Assembly: GCA_018242505.1 (NCBI GenBank)
Contig: JAFEBU010000007.1
Location: 17,902 to 81,901 of the forward strand
Source: Pseudomonadota bacterium
GTDB lineage: Bacteria > Pseudomonadota > Alphaproteobacteria > Reyranellales > Reyranellaceae
Length of the DNA: 64,000 nucleotides
Direction: 5' to 3'
In this document: positions 25,054 to 34,424 of the stretch, piece by piece
Layout of the letters: every line of letters starts with the position of its first letter
Numbering within the stretch: the stretch's first letter is position 1
The notes under the pieces: generated by a model
Seen by the model: only the letters and a program-made list of their open reading frames with translations
Databases searched by the model: none
What the model was told of the DNA's origin: nothing
Made by a program: the position numbers and the translations under genes

Positions 25054-27342
25054 ATGAACGCGCCCGTCCAGCTCGGCCAACCCATTCTCCGCAAGGAAGA
25101 TCGGCGGTTTCTCACGGGCCGCGGCCGCTACGCGGACAACACCGCGCCCGCCGATGCGCTTGCGGTCCTGTTCGTGCGCTCGCCGCATGCGCATGCACGG
25201 ATCGCCGGCATCGACACGGCGGCGGCGCGGGCAGCGCCGGGGATCGTCGCGGTCTACACTGCCCAGGACATCGCGGCCGATGGACTTGGCCATCTTCCCG
25301 CGATCAGCGAGATCAAGGACGCCGCAGGCAACCGCCATCGCGAGCCGCCGAATCTGCCCATGCCGGTGGGCAAGGTGCGTCACGTCGGCGACATCGTGGC
25401 GATGATCGTGGCCGAGACGCTCGACCAGGCGCGCGATGCCTCGGAGCTGCTCGCCGTCGAGTACGAGGAGCTGCCTGCCGTCGTGACGGTGGCGCAAGCG
25501 CTCGCTCCTGGCGCGCCGCTGCTGCACGACGAGGCGCCCGGCAACCTGATGTGCCGCTGGAGCAAGGGCGATTCAGCCGCGACGGAGGCCGCCTTCGCCA
25601 CGGCTGCGCATGTCTCGAAACTTGCCATCCGCTCGCCCCGCCAGATCGTGCACTATCTGGAGACCCGCGCCGCCTGGTCGTCCTACGAGGCGGCCAGCGA
25701 TATCGTCACCCTCACCTTCTCCTCGCAAGGCGTGCAGATCCCGCACCGGCTGATGTGCGAACATGTCCTGAAGCTGCCGAAGGACAAGCTCAGGGTGGTG
25801 ACCGAGGATGTCGGCGGCGGCTTCGGCCCGAAGTATCCCCTCTACAGGGAAGCGACGCTGATCGTCTGGGCGACGCGCAAGATCCGCCGCGACCTGCGCT
25901 GGACCTGCGAGCGCGCCGAGCTCGCCGTCGCCGATACCCATGCGCGCGATCTCGTCGCCTCGGCGGAGCTGGCGCTCGATGCCGAGGGCCGATTCGTCGG
26001 CGTGCGCGTCAAGGCCGAAGCGAACTTCGGCGCCTACGTCTCGATGTTCGCGCCCAGCATTCCCACTACCGGCCTCGCCAAGGTGATCTCCGGCCTCTAT
26101 CGCATCCCGGCGATCCGCATCGACTTCGATTGCGCCTTCACCAACACCGTGCCGGTCGACGCCATCCGCGGCGCCGGCAAGCCGGAAGCCCTGTTCCTTC
26201 TGGAGCGGCTGGTCGATCTCGCGGCTCACGAGACCGGACGCTCGCCAGTCGAGCTGCGGCGGCTGAACCTGCTGAAGCGCGAAGACATGCCATACGCCGC
26301 GGCGAGCGGTTACACCTACGACGCTGCCGACTGCGTGAAACTGTTCGAAACAGCGATCGAGGCGGCCGACGAGGCGGGTTTCGCCGGCCGGCGCGCGGCA
26401 AGCGAAGCGCGCGGCTTCCGGCGCGGCCTCGGGCTCAGCTGCCATCTGCACGGCACCGGCGGCATCGCCGACGAACATGTCGTCGTGCATGTCGAGGCCG
26501 ATCGCCTGGTCGCAAAACTCGGCACCCAAAGCCAGGGCCAGGGACACGAAACGGTGTTCGCGCAGATCCTGTCGGCCGCGCTCGGCGTGCCGACCGGGAA
26601 GATCGAGGTCCGGCAGGGCGACACGCGCGCCATTCCCCATGGTGGCGGCACGGGCGGTTCCTCCTCGACCATCATCAGCGGCACGACGCTCAAGCGGGCC
26701 GCCGACGTCGTGATCCAGCGCGGCCGCGATCTCGCCGCCGAGCGGCTGGAAACGGCACCGCAGGACATCGCCTTTCGCGACGGCGCCTTCGAGATCGTGG
26801 GCACCGACCGGCGCATCGGCCTGTTCGAGCTTGCCGCCTGGAGGCCTTTCGACGGCGATGCGGTTTTCGCCGACAGGATCGACTCCTTCCCGACCGGTGT
26901 CATGGTGTGCGAGGCCGAAGTCGATCCCGAGACCGGCGAAACGAGGGTCAACCGCCTCACGGCCGTCGCCGATTGCGGCGTGGTGGTGAACCCGCGTTTG
27001 CTGGCAGGGCAGATGCATGGCGGCATGGCGCTTGGAACCGGCAACGCCCTGATGGAGGAGGCGATCTACGACGAGGAGACCGGGCAACTGCTCAGCGGCA
27101 CGCTGATGGACTATGCCCTGCCGCGCGCCGATGACGTGCCGAGCTTCCGCGTCGAGACGATCAGCACGCCCTCACCCAACAATTTCATGGGCTTCAAGGG
27201 TGTGGGCGAGCTGCCGGCCAACGGCGCTCCAGCCGCCGTCGCCAACGCCGTGCTCGACGCCCTGCGTCCGCTCGGCTTGCGCCATCTCGACATGCCGCTC
27301 ACCGCGCACAAGGTATGGCAGGCGCTGCAGCGGAATCGCTGA
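25054..27342 (+). CDS. CoxL/xanthine dehydrogenase-family molybdopterin-binding subunit, orphan
   Basis: A 762-aa large subunit of the molybdenum hydroxylase family. The start MNAPVQLGQPILRKEDRRFL gives the usual R-x-E-D-x-R-F-L-x-G-x-G-x-Y entry. VTEDVGGGFGPKYPLYREAT and DAIRGAGKPEALFLLERLVD bind the molybdopterin; the usual AYRGAGRPE is AIRGAGKPE here. LGTQSQGQGHETVFAQILSA and NFMGFKGVGELPANGAPAAV carry the conserved Q-G-Q-G-H and the catalytic Glu (GVGE). It lacks the AYxCSxR of true CO dehydrogenase, so it is a CoxL-like dehydrogenase of unknown substrate. The FAD (CoxM) and 2Fe-2S (CoxS) subunits are not encoded nearby. Preceding in-frame starts lie in the repeat region and are less likely. 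Confidence 0.9.
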   Translation: MNAPVQLGQPILRKEDRRFLTGRGRYADNTAPADALAVLFVRSPHAHARIAGIDTAAARAAPGIVAVYTAQDIAADGLGHLPAISEIKDAAGNRHREPPNLPMPVGKVRHVGDIVAMIVAETLDQARDASELLAVEYEELPAVVTVAQALAPGAPLLHDEAPGNLMCRWSKGDSAATEAAFATAAHVSKLAIRSPRQIVHYLETRAAWSSYEAASDIVTLTFSSQGVQIPHRLMCEHVLKLPKDKLRVVTEDVGGGFGPKYPLYREATLIVWATRKIRRDLRWTCERAELAVADTHARDLVASAELALDAEGRFVGVRVKAEANFGAYVSMFAPSIPTTGLAKVISGLYRIPAIRIDFDCAFTNTVPVDAIRGAGKPEALFLLERLVDLAAHETGRSPVELRRLNLLKREDMPYAAASGYTYDAADCVKLFETAIEAADEAGFAGRRAASEARGFRRGLGLSCHLHGTGGIADEHVVVHVEADRLVAKLGTQSQGQGHETVFAQILSAALGVPTGKIEVRQGDTRAIPHGGGTGGSSSTIISGTTLKRAADVVIQRGRDLAAERLETAPQDIAFRDGAFEIVGTDRRIGLFELAAWRPFDGDAVFADRIDSFPTGVMVCEAEVDPETGETRVNRLTAVADCGVVVNPRLLAGQMHGGMALGTGNALMEEAIYDEETGQLLSGTLMDYALPRADDVPSFRVETISTPSPNNFMGFKGVGELPANGAPAAVANAVLDALRPLGLRHLDMPLTAHKVWQALQRNR

Positions 27343-27387
27343 TCCAGGTCAAAGCGCCCGACGGCGGGCCGGGTTATGTAACGGGCC

Positions 27388-27981
27388 ATGTCGCGCACAG
27401 TGCATAATGTCGTGGTCCTCAACGGCCATCCCGACGCAAGGAGCAAGGGCCTCTGCCATGCGCTGGCCGAAGCCTACGCCGAGGGCGCCCGCGAGGCCGG
27501 CAAGTCAGCGCAGCGCATCGATGTGGCGATGCTCGATTTCGGTTTCGTCTCCTCGCAAGCCGAGTTCGAGAAGGGCAAGCCGCCAGCCGATATCGCCTGC
27601 GCCCAGAAGCAGATTCTCAAGGCCGACCATCTTGTCGTGATCTTTCCGCTTTGGCTGGGCGACACGCCAGCCGTCCTGAAGGCCTTCCTCGAACAGACGC
27701 TGCGGCCAGGCTTCGCTTTTTCTTACCGTCCGACCGGATTTCCGATCAAACACCTGAAGGGCCGGTCCGCCCGCATCATCGTCACCATGGGCATGCCGGC
27801 CTTCGTCTATCGCTGGTTCTTCCGCGCCCATGGCCTGAAGAATCTCGAGCGCAATATCCTGCGGTTCGTCGGCTTTTCGCCCGTACGAGCAACGTTGCTG
27901 GGCAGCATCGCCACCTGCGGCAAGGCCACGATCGAGCGGCGATTGGCCGAGGTCAAAGACCTCGGCCGCCGCGGCCTTTAG
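27388..27981 (+). CDS. Flavodoxin-fold NAD(P)H dehydrogenase (quinone)
   Basis: A 197-aa protein of the MdaB/NQO1-like flavodoxin fold. VVVLNGHPDARSKGLCHALA is the FMN phosphate loop (NGHP), ADHLVVIFPLWLGDTPAVLK the second FMN contact, and AFLEQTLRPGFAFSYRPTGF the typical F-x-Y segment. IIVTMGMPAFVYRWFFRAHG and FVGFSPVRATLLGSI complete it. It probably carries out two-electron reduction of quinones. It overlaps the convergent CbpM gene by 4 bp and starts 45 bp after the molybdenum hydroxylase gene. Confidence 0.88.
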   Translation: MSRTVHNVVVLNGHPDARSKGLCHALAEAYAEGAREAGKSAQRIDVAMLDFGFVSSQAEFEKGKPPADIACAQKQILKADHLVVIFPLWLGDTPAVLKAFLEQTLRPGFAFSYRPTGFPIKHLKGRSARIIVTMGMPAFVYRWFFRAHGLKNLERNILRFVGFSPVRATLLGSIATCGKATIERRLAEVKDLGRRGL

Positions 27982-28307
27982 CGTTCGACGAGCCGCTGCA
28001 GGGCGCTGGCGATCGCCTCGCGCGTCGCGGGGGGCTGCTCGGCGATGGCCTTGGCCAGGAGGCCGAGCTGGCCGCGCAAGGTGTGGACCTGATCGACGAG
28101 GCCGATCACGGTCTCGACCAAATCGTCGTCGAGCCCGATATCGTCCACCAGTTCGACAAGGAGATGGGCCCGAGCCACATCGATCTGCTCGAAGCTCCAG
28201 GCCTCGGCAGGACCGACCGGCCGCAACAGGCCACGCGCAACCCAGCGTTCGACGTGCACTGCGGTCAAACGCCGATCGAGGCGCAAAAGCTCGTCGAAGC
28301 TCATCAT
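27978..28307 (-). CDS. cbpM: Chaperone modulator CbpM
   Basis: A 109-aa CbpM-like (MerR-2-type) helical protein that binds the J-domain of CbpA and tunes it. [40 protein letters not shown] and [20 protein letters not shown] are the winged-helix-like core, followed by a C-terminal coiled segment [20 protein letters not shown]. The start overlaps the cbpA stop by 4 bp, the gene pair known from E. coli and other proteobacteria. It closes a four-gene operon. Confidence 0.85.
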   Translation of the reverse strand: MMSFDELLRLDRRLTAVHVERWVARGLLRPVGPAEAWSFEQIDVARAHLLVELVDDIGLDDDLVETVIGLVDQVHTLRGQLGLLAKAIAEQPPATREAIASALQRLVER

Positions 28308-29251
28308 GTGAATTGCTCCATCGCCTTGCGCGGGTCATAGGCTCGCCCGGCCTCCCACGACTGGAGGAATTCCTTCAGCTTGTCGTCGGGTGTGTCAGGC
28401 AGGACGACCTTCAGCTTCACATACTGGTCGCCATGCTGGCCCGACTTGCGGTCGAGCAGCCCGCGCCCCTTGAGTCGCAGCGAGGCGCCTGAATTGGATC
28501 CGGCGGGCACGTTCAGCATCACCGGGCCGCCGACCGTCGGCACCCGGACCTTGCCGCCCAACACCGCCTCGGAGAGCGTCACCGGCAGCTCGATGTGGAT
28601 GTCGTTGTCGCGTGCTTCGAAGAAGGCGTGCGGCTGCACGCGGATCTCGACATAGGCGTCGCCCGCCGGGCGGCCCTTGCTGCCGGGCATGCCCTGGCCC
28701 TTGAGCCTGAGCGTCTGGCCGTCGGTCGCGCCTTCCGGAATGTCGATGTCGAGCGTCTTGCCGTTGGGCAGGTTCACCCGCTGCTTGCCGCCGCGTGCCG
28801 CCACGAGGAACGGCACGGTGAGCGTGTAGGTGACGGGCAGGCCGCTCATGTCGAAGCCTTCGAAGCCCTCACCGCCGCCACCGCTATAATCGAAACCACG
28901 GCGCTGGCCGAACATCTCGGAGAAGACGCCGCCCATGTCGACGAACTCTTCCTGGCCGCCGGAGCGCCGGTACTTCGCGCCGCCCATGCCACCTGCCTGG
29001 TCGCGGTAGAAGCCGCGCGGCGGCATTTCCTGGCCGCTGGCGTCGATCTCGCCCGCGTCGAAGCGACGACGCTTCTCGGCATCGGAAAGGAGTTCATTGG
29101 CCTGGGCGATTTCCTTGAACTTGGCTTCGGCCGCCTTGTCGCCCGGATTGAGGTCTGGATGGTGCTTCTTGGCGAGCTTGCGGAAGGCGAGCCGAATGTC
29201 ATCGGCCGACGCCGTCCGAGGGACGCCCAGCACCTGGTAGGGATCTTTCAT
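28304..29251 (-). CDS. cbpA: CbpA-type DnaJ family co-chaperone
   Basis: A 315-aa J-protein lacking the zinc-finger domain of DnaJ. The J-domain starts [20 protein letters not shown] with the HPD motif in [21 protein letters not shown] Gly/Phe-rich stretch (about residues 70-130, including [20 protein letters not shown]) and the two C-terminal beta-barrel substrate domains follow ([20 protein letters not shown] and [20 protein letters not shown]). It would stimulate DnaK ATPase. It overlaps cbpM downstream and the ABC membrane-domain gene upstream, each by 4 bp. Confidence 0.92.
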   Translation of the reverse strand: MKDPYQVLGVPRTASADDIRLAFRKLAKKHHPDLNPGDKAAEAKFKEIAQANELLSDAEKRRRFDAGEIDASGQEMPPRGFYRDQAGGMGGAKYRRSGGQEEFVDMGGVFSEMFGQRRGFDYSGGGGEGFEGFDMSGLPVTYTLTVPFLVAARGGKQRVNLPNGKTLDIDIPEGATDGQTLRLKGQGMPGSKGRPAGDAYVEIRVQPHAFFEARDNDIHIELPVTLSEAVLGGKVRVPTVGGPVMLNVPAGSNSGASLRLKGRGLLDRKSGQHGDQYVKLKVVLPDTPDDKLKEFLQSWEAGRAYDPRKAMEQFT

Positions 29252-30249
29252 GCCACAGAATGTCGTGATGTTTCAGGCGGTTGCAAGCCCCTCTGTCTCA
29301 AGGCGTCGGCAAACAGCCGATATTTCACCGCATCGACCGACAATTCCCGGCCCCAATTCACGAGATCTGTCCAGGGGTCCTTGAGCTTGCCGAGCCCCGA
29401 CACCACCGCCACGACCGTGCCAAGCTCGATGCGATGATCGATCACGAACAGGCCCCCCACCCCCAGCGCCGCCGCTACAGCGAGGTAGTGCATGAAGTTC
29501 ATGGCGAGGTTCATGCTGAACTTGATCTTGTAGATGCCCATGTTCAGCCGGAACACGCGCTCGATGCGCTCCTCCTCCGGCACGCCGCTCTCGACGATGT
29601 CGCCGCCGACATGGCGGATGGTGCGGATGCGGCGGCGGGCGCGGCGGTTGATGGCGCGCTGCATCGGCGGCACGAACAGCATCTGCGGGACCAGGAAGCC
29701 GACGCTCAGCACCAGCGTCCACGGCTCGATATAGGCCATGTAGCCCACCACGCTCAGCAGGATGCCGAGCTGCATCAGCGGTTCGGAGATCGCCATGCCG
29801 ACGAAGCCGCCAATCGGCTCGGCTTCCGCCACGACCATCGCGGCATGCATGCCTGTCTCGCCGCCATTCTTCGCCGGCGGGCATTCTCGCTCGTCGATCT
29901 CGCACAAGGTCTTGCGCAGAGTGCGCACCGCATCCTCGCTCACCCATGCGCGATAGATGTTGAGGGCAAGCTTCAGCCCCTGCTCGACGAGCGCCACGCC
30001 GACATAGGCAATCGCCAGCCAGACGATGGTCCTTATGGCGCCGCTCCTGATCGCGTCATTGACGATGCGCCGCTGGAACTCGAGCGGTACCGAACTCAGG
30101 CCGAACACGCCGGCTGCCAGAACCCCCAGGCCGATCTGATGGCGGCCCGAACAGCGCACCACATATCCCATCAGCGTCCGCGGCAGGGCCGGACATCGCA
30201 TCGCATTTGAACGCCCGGAACAGGCCGGCGTTCCCCATGCGACGGACAC
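29248..30249 (-). CDS. ABC-transporter transmembrane-domain protein without ATPase domain
   Basis: A 333-aa membrane protein resembling the six-helix domain of type I ABC exporters. [20 protein letters not shown] is the usual start of helix 2. [40 protein letters not shown] and [20 protein letters not shown] are further helices, and [20 protein letters not shown] ends the domain where the linker to the nucleotide-binding domain would begin. No Walker A or LSGGQ motif follows; the frame stops after 30 more residues. It starts 13 bp after the A-T-TE gene stop and overlaps cbpA by 4 bp. A GTG at 30249 is the longest start; ATGs at 30201 and 30171 are alternatives. Confidence 0.8.
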   Translation of the reverse strand: MSVAWGTPACSGRSNAMRCPALPRTLMGYVVRCSGRHQIGLGVLAAGVFGLSSVPLEFQRRIVNDAIRSGAIRTIVWLAIAYVGVALVEQGLKLALNIYRAWVSEDAVRTLRKTLCEIDERECPPAKNGGETGMHAAMVVAEAEPIGGFVGMAISEPLMQLGILLSVVGYMAYIEPWTLVLSVGFLVPQMLFVPPMQRAINRRARRRIRTIRHVGGDIVESGVPEEERIERVFRLNMGIYKIKFSMNLAMNFMHYLAVAAALGVGGLFVIDHRIELGTVVAVVSGLGKLKDPWTDLVNWGRELSVDAVKYRLFADALRQRGLQPPETSRHSVA

Positions 30250-30262
30250 ACTCCCAGCGCTT

Positions 30263-32824
30263 CTAGGCGACCAGCACCTGGTTCATGCGGACCGCCAGGT
30301 CGCGGACATGGGCGGTGATGCAGGTGTTGTGCTGGCCGGGAATCCGCTCGTAGGTCACCTTGCCCACGAGGTGCTTCCACGGTCCGGGGCCATATTCCTT
30401 CTTGCTGGCATAATCGTCGCACAGCAGGCAGAGCACCTCGGTCCGCATCTTCGGCGGCACGTATTTCGCCATGGCCCGGAAGTAGGTGCTGCGCTGCGAC
30501 TCTCCCCAGGCACGCATCGTTCCCTTGTTAACTGTATGCGCTACGCGCCACAGGATCTTACGGTCGCCGTTCAGGATGTGGCTGGCCAACACCCAGGCCG
30601 ACGGCATGGCGCTGCGGCGGACCTTGCGGCCCCAGGAGCCGGGAATGATGCTGCCCGCCAGGGCGGCAAGTCGAGCGACACCGCGCAACAGCGGCCGCGC
30701 ATTGAGCGAGAACGTATCGATCAGGACGATATTTTCGATGGTACGTCCCCGCCTTTCGAGCTGGCCCGCGATCTCGAGCGAGGCGATGCCGCCGTGGCAG
30801 TAGCCGGCCAGCCGCACCGGACCGCTGGGCGCCACCTTCTCGATCTGCGGCAGGTAGCGGCTCACCATCTCCTCGATGGTCGTGATGCCCTTGGCCTCGT
30901 CCAGAATCGAATGGAGCAGATAGATCGGTCCGTCGTGCTTCAGGAGCTCGGCGAGTCGGAACGCGTAGAATCCCCAGCCACAAAAATCGCCATGGCAGAC
31001 GAACAGCGGCGTCCCGGGACCAGACTTCACCCGCGTCATCACCTCTTCCTTCGCCGCTGCGGCGTTGGAGAGCGTCTCGCTGAGCTGGCGGATCGTGAGC
31101 TGCGCGCGCACTTCGGACGGCGCGATGCGATGGCGCGTGATCTCCTCGATCTCCAGCAGCATCTCCGTCGCCTGCAGCGAATCGCCGCCGATCTCGAAGA
31201 AGTCCTCGTCCATGCCGATCTCGTCGAGCTTCAGCAACCGTCGCCAGATCTCGGCGATCTGCAGCTCGAGCGGCGCCGACGGCATGCTCTGCGATCGCCG
31301 ATGGTTGGCGAAGGACGCCCCGAGAGCAGGACGCGAGATCTTGCCAGTCGCCCCCACCGGCAAGCTGTCGAGGATATGGACCTGCCGCGGCATCTGGAAC
31401 GGCGCTAGCCGGTCATAGATGAAATCGATCAATTCCGTGGAGGTGGCCGTCGCGCCGGAATGGAGCACGACCGCGGCGCCGACATTCTCGCCCAGCCGCG
31501 GATGCGGCACGGCAAAGGCCGCGGCCTGGCGCACGGCCGGATGCTGCAGCAGCGCCTTCTCGACATCGTAAGGCGCGATCTTCTCGCCACCCCGGTTGAT
31601 GATCTCCTTGGTGCGGCCGGCAATCGTGAGGAAGCCGTCGGCATCGACCGTGCCGAGGTCGCCGGTCGCCAGCCAGCCGTCGTCGAGGCCCGACGGCACG
31701 CCCTCGATATCGTCGAACAGGTAGCCCGGCATGACGCTCGGGCCGCGCACCATCACCTGCCCGGTCTGTCCTGCGCGCAGGAAGCGTCCATTATCGCCGC
31801 GGATCGCCAGCTCGCCCTCGGGAATGCGCCCGACCGAGCCCGGCCGTGTGTCTTCGGGCGGAAAGGCCGGCGCCGTCATCATCCCCGCCTCGCACATGCC
31901 GTAGAATTCGACGATCGGAATTGCCAGCAGGCGCTCGGCCTCGCGCCGCGTCTGATCCGGCAGATACGACGCCGTGGAAAGCACGAAGCGCAGCGCATGG
32001 CTCGGCGTTCCCGCCGACGCCGCAGCGAGCTTCTCGACCACTGCCTGCAGGAACGGCGGGGCCGAAGTGAGCCATGTTGGCCGTAGCTCCATCGCCCAGC
32101 GATCGAAATCGGTGGGGCTCTGCGAATCGGGCATCGCCACGCTGCAGCCGATCAGGAGCGGCGCCAGCAGCGTCGCCTTGAAGCCGGCATTGTAATAGAT
32201 CGGCATGATGCAGGCGGAGCGGTCGGCAGGGCCGAGCTTCAGCCACCGCTCCATCTTGCGCGCCATCTCGATCAGGTTTTCGTGCGTGACCGGCACGCGC
32301 TTGGAGGCTCCGGTCGTGCCCGACGTCTTGAAGATCGCGGCCCAGGATTGGGCCGTCACCTCAGCCGCCGGCCGTTGACGGACGACCGGTCGGATCAGCT
32401 CCAGCCCGACCTGCTCGAAAGATGAGACCGCCCTTTTGGCCGCAAACAGGCCGAAGTCGTCGCCGGCGGCCGTCACCCAAGCGGGAAGTGTCGCGTCCGG
32501 CACGATCAACGCATCGGGACGGATCCGCTTGAGCTCGGCCTCGAGATCCGCTGGCGCAAGATTTGGATTGATGGGAACCAGGATTGCACGGCAACAGACG
32601 GCGAGGCTCAACAGCGCCGCCTCGGGTCCCCGCTGCAGGGCGATGGCCACACGCGAAGAAGGGCCAAGCCCCGCTGCACGGAGTTGACCCTCGATTTCCT
32701 GGAGACGGGCTGTCAGGGCTCCGAAGGAGATCGTTCCCAGCACGGGATGCACGATCGCCGGCGATCCCGGATCACGTGCCGCGCGCGCTATCAATACCTC
32801 GCCGATGGTCGACGCGGTCGCCAT
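30263..32824 (-). CDS. NRPS-like adenylation-thiolation-thioesterase protein
   Basis: An 853-aa three-domain enzyme. The adenylation domain (about 1-505) has the P-loop TSGTTGASKR at 168-177, FYGMCEAG at 308-315, GDLGTVDADGFLTIAGRTKE and the A10 lysine in GATGKISR (495). The carrier domain (about 515-590) has GGDSLQ with Ser549 for phosphopantetheine. The thioesterase-like alpha/beta hydrolase domain (about 605-850) has RLAGYCHGGIASLEIAGQLE, where Cys676 takes the usual Ser nucleophile position, and GQHNTC near the end for the His. It lacks a condensation domain, so it would activate, tether and release one acyl or amino acid. It leads an operon with an ABC membrane domain and CbpA/CbpM. Confidence 0.9.
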   Translation of the reverse strand: MATASTIGEVLIARAARDPGSPAIVHPVLGTISFGALTARLQEIEGQLRAAGLGPSSRVAIALQRGPEAALLSLAVCCRAILVPINPNLAPADLEAELKRIRPDALIVPDATLPAWVTAAGDDFGLFAAKRAVSSFEQVGLELIRPVVRQRPAAEVTAQSWAAIFKTSGTTGASKRVPVTHENLIEMARKMERWLKLGPADRSACIMPIYYNAGFKATLLAPLLIGCSVAMPDSQSPTDFDRWAMELRPTWLTSAPPFLQAVVEKLAAASAGTPSHALRFVLSTASYLPDQTRREAERLLAIPIVEFYGMCEAGMMTAPAFPPEDTRPGSVGRIPEGELAIRGDNGRFLRAGQTGQVMVRGPSVMPGYLFDDIEGVPSGLDDGWLATGDLGTVDADGFLTIAGRTKEIINRGGEKIAPYDVEKALLQHPAVRQAAAFAVPHPRLGENVGAAVVLHSGATATSTELIDFIYDRLAPFQMPRQVHILDSLPVGATGKISRPALGASFANHRRSQSMPSAPLELQIAEIWRRLLKLDEIGMDEDFFEIGGDSLQATEMLLEIEEITRHRIAPSEVRAQLTIRQLSETLSNAAAAKEEVMTRVKSGPGTPLFVCHGDFCGWGFYAFRLAELLKHDGPIYLLHSILDEAKGITTIEEMVSRYLPQIEKVAPSGPVRLAGYCHGGIASLEIAGQLERRGRTIENIVLIDTFSLNARPLLRGVARLAALAGSIIPGSWGRKVRRSAMPSAWVLASHILNGDRKILWRVAHTVNKGTMRAWGESQRSTYFRAMAKYVPPKMRTEVLCLLCDDYASKKEYGPGPWKHLVGKVTYERIPGQHNTCITAHVRDLAVRMNQVLVA

Positions 32825-32957
32825 ACGAGCCTACCCCCCGATTTTGGCCCAATATGCGGCCATCAGACAATTTCACTGGATATTCCAGCTAACTGAAAAT
32901 GGCGTAGGACTCACTGGAATTGCAACAATGAACTGTGAGTCCTAGTGAGACCATTCT
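32825..32957. promoter_or_regulatory. Upstream region of the A-T-TE gene with inverted repeats
   Basis: This AT-richer stretch holds a 10-bp perfect inverted repeat, TAGGACTCAC at 32905-32914 with GTGAGTCCTA at 32935-32944, and a shorter palindrome CTGGATATTCCAG at 32875-32887. Both lie within 125 bp upstream of the A-T-TE start, positions fitting regulator binding sites or a leader hairpin. No clear sigma70 pair could be assigned. Confidence 0.45.
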
Positions 32958-33130
32958 GGGTCAAAGGGCCCAGTTAGGGTCAGAGCGCCAAGTCCAGGCC
33001 AGAGCGCCCGACTTGGGTTAGAGCGCCGGATCAGGGCCAGGCGCCGGGTTAGGGTCAGGGTCAGGTCGCCAGGTCCGGGTCAAAGCGCCGGATCAGGGTC
33101 AGGGCGCCAGGTCCGGATCAAAGCGCCAGG
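32958..33130. repeat. Degenerate ~19-bp tandem repeat array, about 9 copies
   Basis: Units of 18-25 bp follow the pattern GGGTCAGAGCGCCAGGTCC, each beginning GGGTCA or a variant (GGCCAG, GGTTAG, GGATCA) and containing a GCGCC core. They run from 32958 to 33130. The last unit covers the stop codon and final codons of the acyl-CoA dehydrogenase gene. The array fills nearly all the space between that gene and the promoter region of the A-T-TE gene. No open frame is evident in it. Confidence 0.75.
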
Positions 33131-34326
33131 ATTGCCTTGGCAATGATATTGCGCTGGATCTCGTTGGAACCGGCATAAATCGTCGCCGCCCGGTTGTTGA
33201 GATAGAGTGGCATGGCGGTCACGCCGTAATCCGGCGTGACCGTCGGCTCGTTGTGGCCGAGCAGCCGGGCTTCGGGCTCGAAGGGTGCGGCGTACCAGGC
33301 CAATGCCTCGATTCCCAGATGATCGATCGCCTGCAGGACTTCGCTCCCTCTGATCTTCATCTGCGAAGAAGCAGCGCCAGGATTGCGGCCCTTGCTGAGG
33401 TCGGACAGGACTTGCAGTTCGATCATCTCCAGCGCCTGGATCGCAAGATCGGCCTCGGCCAGGCGCGCGGCGAACCCGGGCTCGTCGGCGAGCCGCCCCG
33501 ATTCGTCGGCCGCCTCTCCGCGGGCGATGCGGCGCACGTCATCGAGCCGGGCGAAGAGGTTCGGCGTATAGGCATCGCCGCCACGCTCGAACTCCAGCAG
33601 ATACTTGGCCACCGTCCAACCGGCATTCTCGGGACCGATGCGGTTGGCGACGGGCGTACGCACGTTATCGAAGAAAACCTGGTTCACCTCGTGGTCGCCG
33701 GCAAGAGTGATAATGGGCTTCACGGTGAGACCAGGCCGATCCATGGAATCGATCAGCACGAAGGATATGCCGTCCTGCGGCTTGCCTTCCGTCGAGGTGC
33801 GCACGAGGCAGAACATGCGGTTGGCCACGTGCGCTCCGGTGGTCCAGATCTTGGTGCCGTTGATCACGTAGTCGTCGCCGTCGCGCACCGCGCGGGTCTT
33901 GAGGCTGGCGAGATCCGACCCCGATCCCGGCTCGGAGTAGCCCTGGCAGAAGATGATATCTCCCGACACGATGCCGGGCAGGTACTTCGCCTTTTGCTCG
34001 GGCGTCCCGTACTTCATGATCACCGGGCCGACCATGCGGATGCCCATGCTGAAGATGCGCGGTGCATCCGCCGCCGTGCACTCGCGAGCGAAGATGTAGC
34101 GCTGCGTGGCCGTCCAGCCGGTGCCACCATACTCCTTGGGCCAGGTCGGCGCCGACCAGCCGCGCCGCGCCAGCACCTTGTGCCATCGCAGTCCCGCTGC
34201 AAAGTCGGCGAAGACACCACCAGTCTTGCCGCCCGCCTCGCGCAAGTCCTCGCTCAGGTTGTCGTCGAGAAACCGACGAACCTCAGCGCGAAAGGCTTCG
34301 TCCTCGGGACCAAGCGACAGATCCAT
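33118..34326 (-). CDS. Acyl-CoA dehydrogenase
   Basis: A 402-aa FAD-dependent acyl-CoA dehydrogenase. WPKEYGGTGWTATQRYIFAR, FCQGYSEPGSGSDLASLKTR (FAD/substrate loop) and GDDYVINGTKIWTTGAHVAN are typical. The C-terminal YLNNRAATIYAGSNEIQRNI followed by IAKAILAL is the I-Y-x-G-x-x-E/N-I-Q-R block. I chose ATG 34326 because GGGAGG lies 6 bp upstream; the ATG two codons earlier (34332) sits directly on that ribosome-binding site. The catalytic Glu position is not obvious, which is common in subfamilies acting on bulky acyl-CoAs. The last codons are part of the tandem array. Confidence 0.92.
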   Translation of the reverse strand: MDLSLGPEDEAFRAEVRRFLDDNLSEDLREAGGKTGGVFADFAAGLRWHKVLARRGWSAPTWPKEYGGTGWTATQRYIFARECTAADAPRIFSMGIRMVGPVIMKYGTPEQKAKYLPGIVSGDIIFCQGYSEPGSGSDLASLKTRAVRDGDDYVINGTKIWTTGAHVANRMFCLVRTSTEGKPQDGISFVLIDSMDRPGLTVKPIITLAGDHEVNQVFFDNVRTPVANRIGPENAGWTVAKYLLEFERGGDAYTPNLFARLDDVRRIARGEAADESGRLADEPGFAARLAEADLAIQALEMIELQVLSDLSKGRNPGAASSQMKIRGSEVLQAIDHLGIEALAWYAAPFEPEARLLGHNEPTVTPDYGVTAMPLYLNNRAATIYAGSNEIQRNIIAKAILAL

Positions 34327-34424
34327 CTTCATCCTCCCGCAACCTTTCCCGGCAGGCTAACGGTCCGCGCCGCCGCGCGTCCAGTCGACGGTTGGCCGAC
34401 GATGCCGTCTGGCGGTATGGTTGT

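Noticed and set aside
25573..27087. A minus-strand frame opposite the CoxL-like gene
   Set aside because: Shadow of the confirmed gene; no ribosome-binding site or family match.
32958..33130. A CRISPR array at the tandem repeats
   Set aside because: Units are about 19 bp with no unique spacers between them and no cas genes nearby. It is a degenerate tandem repeat.
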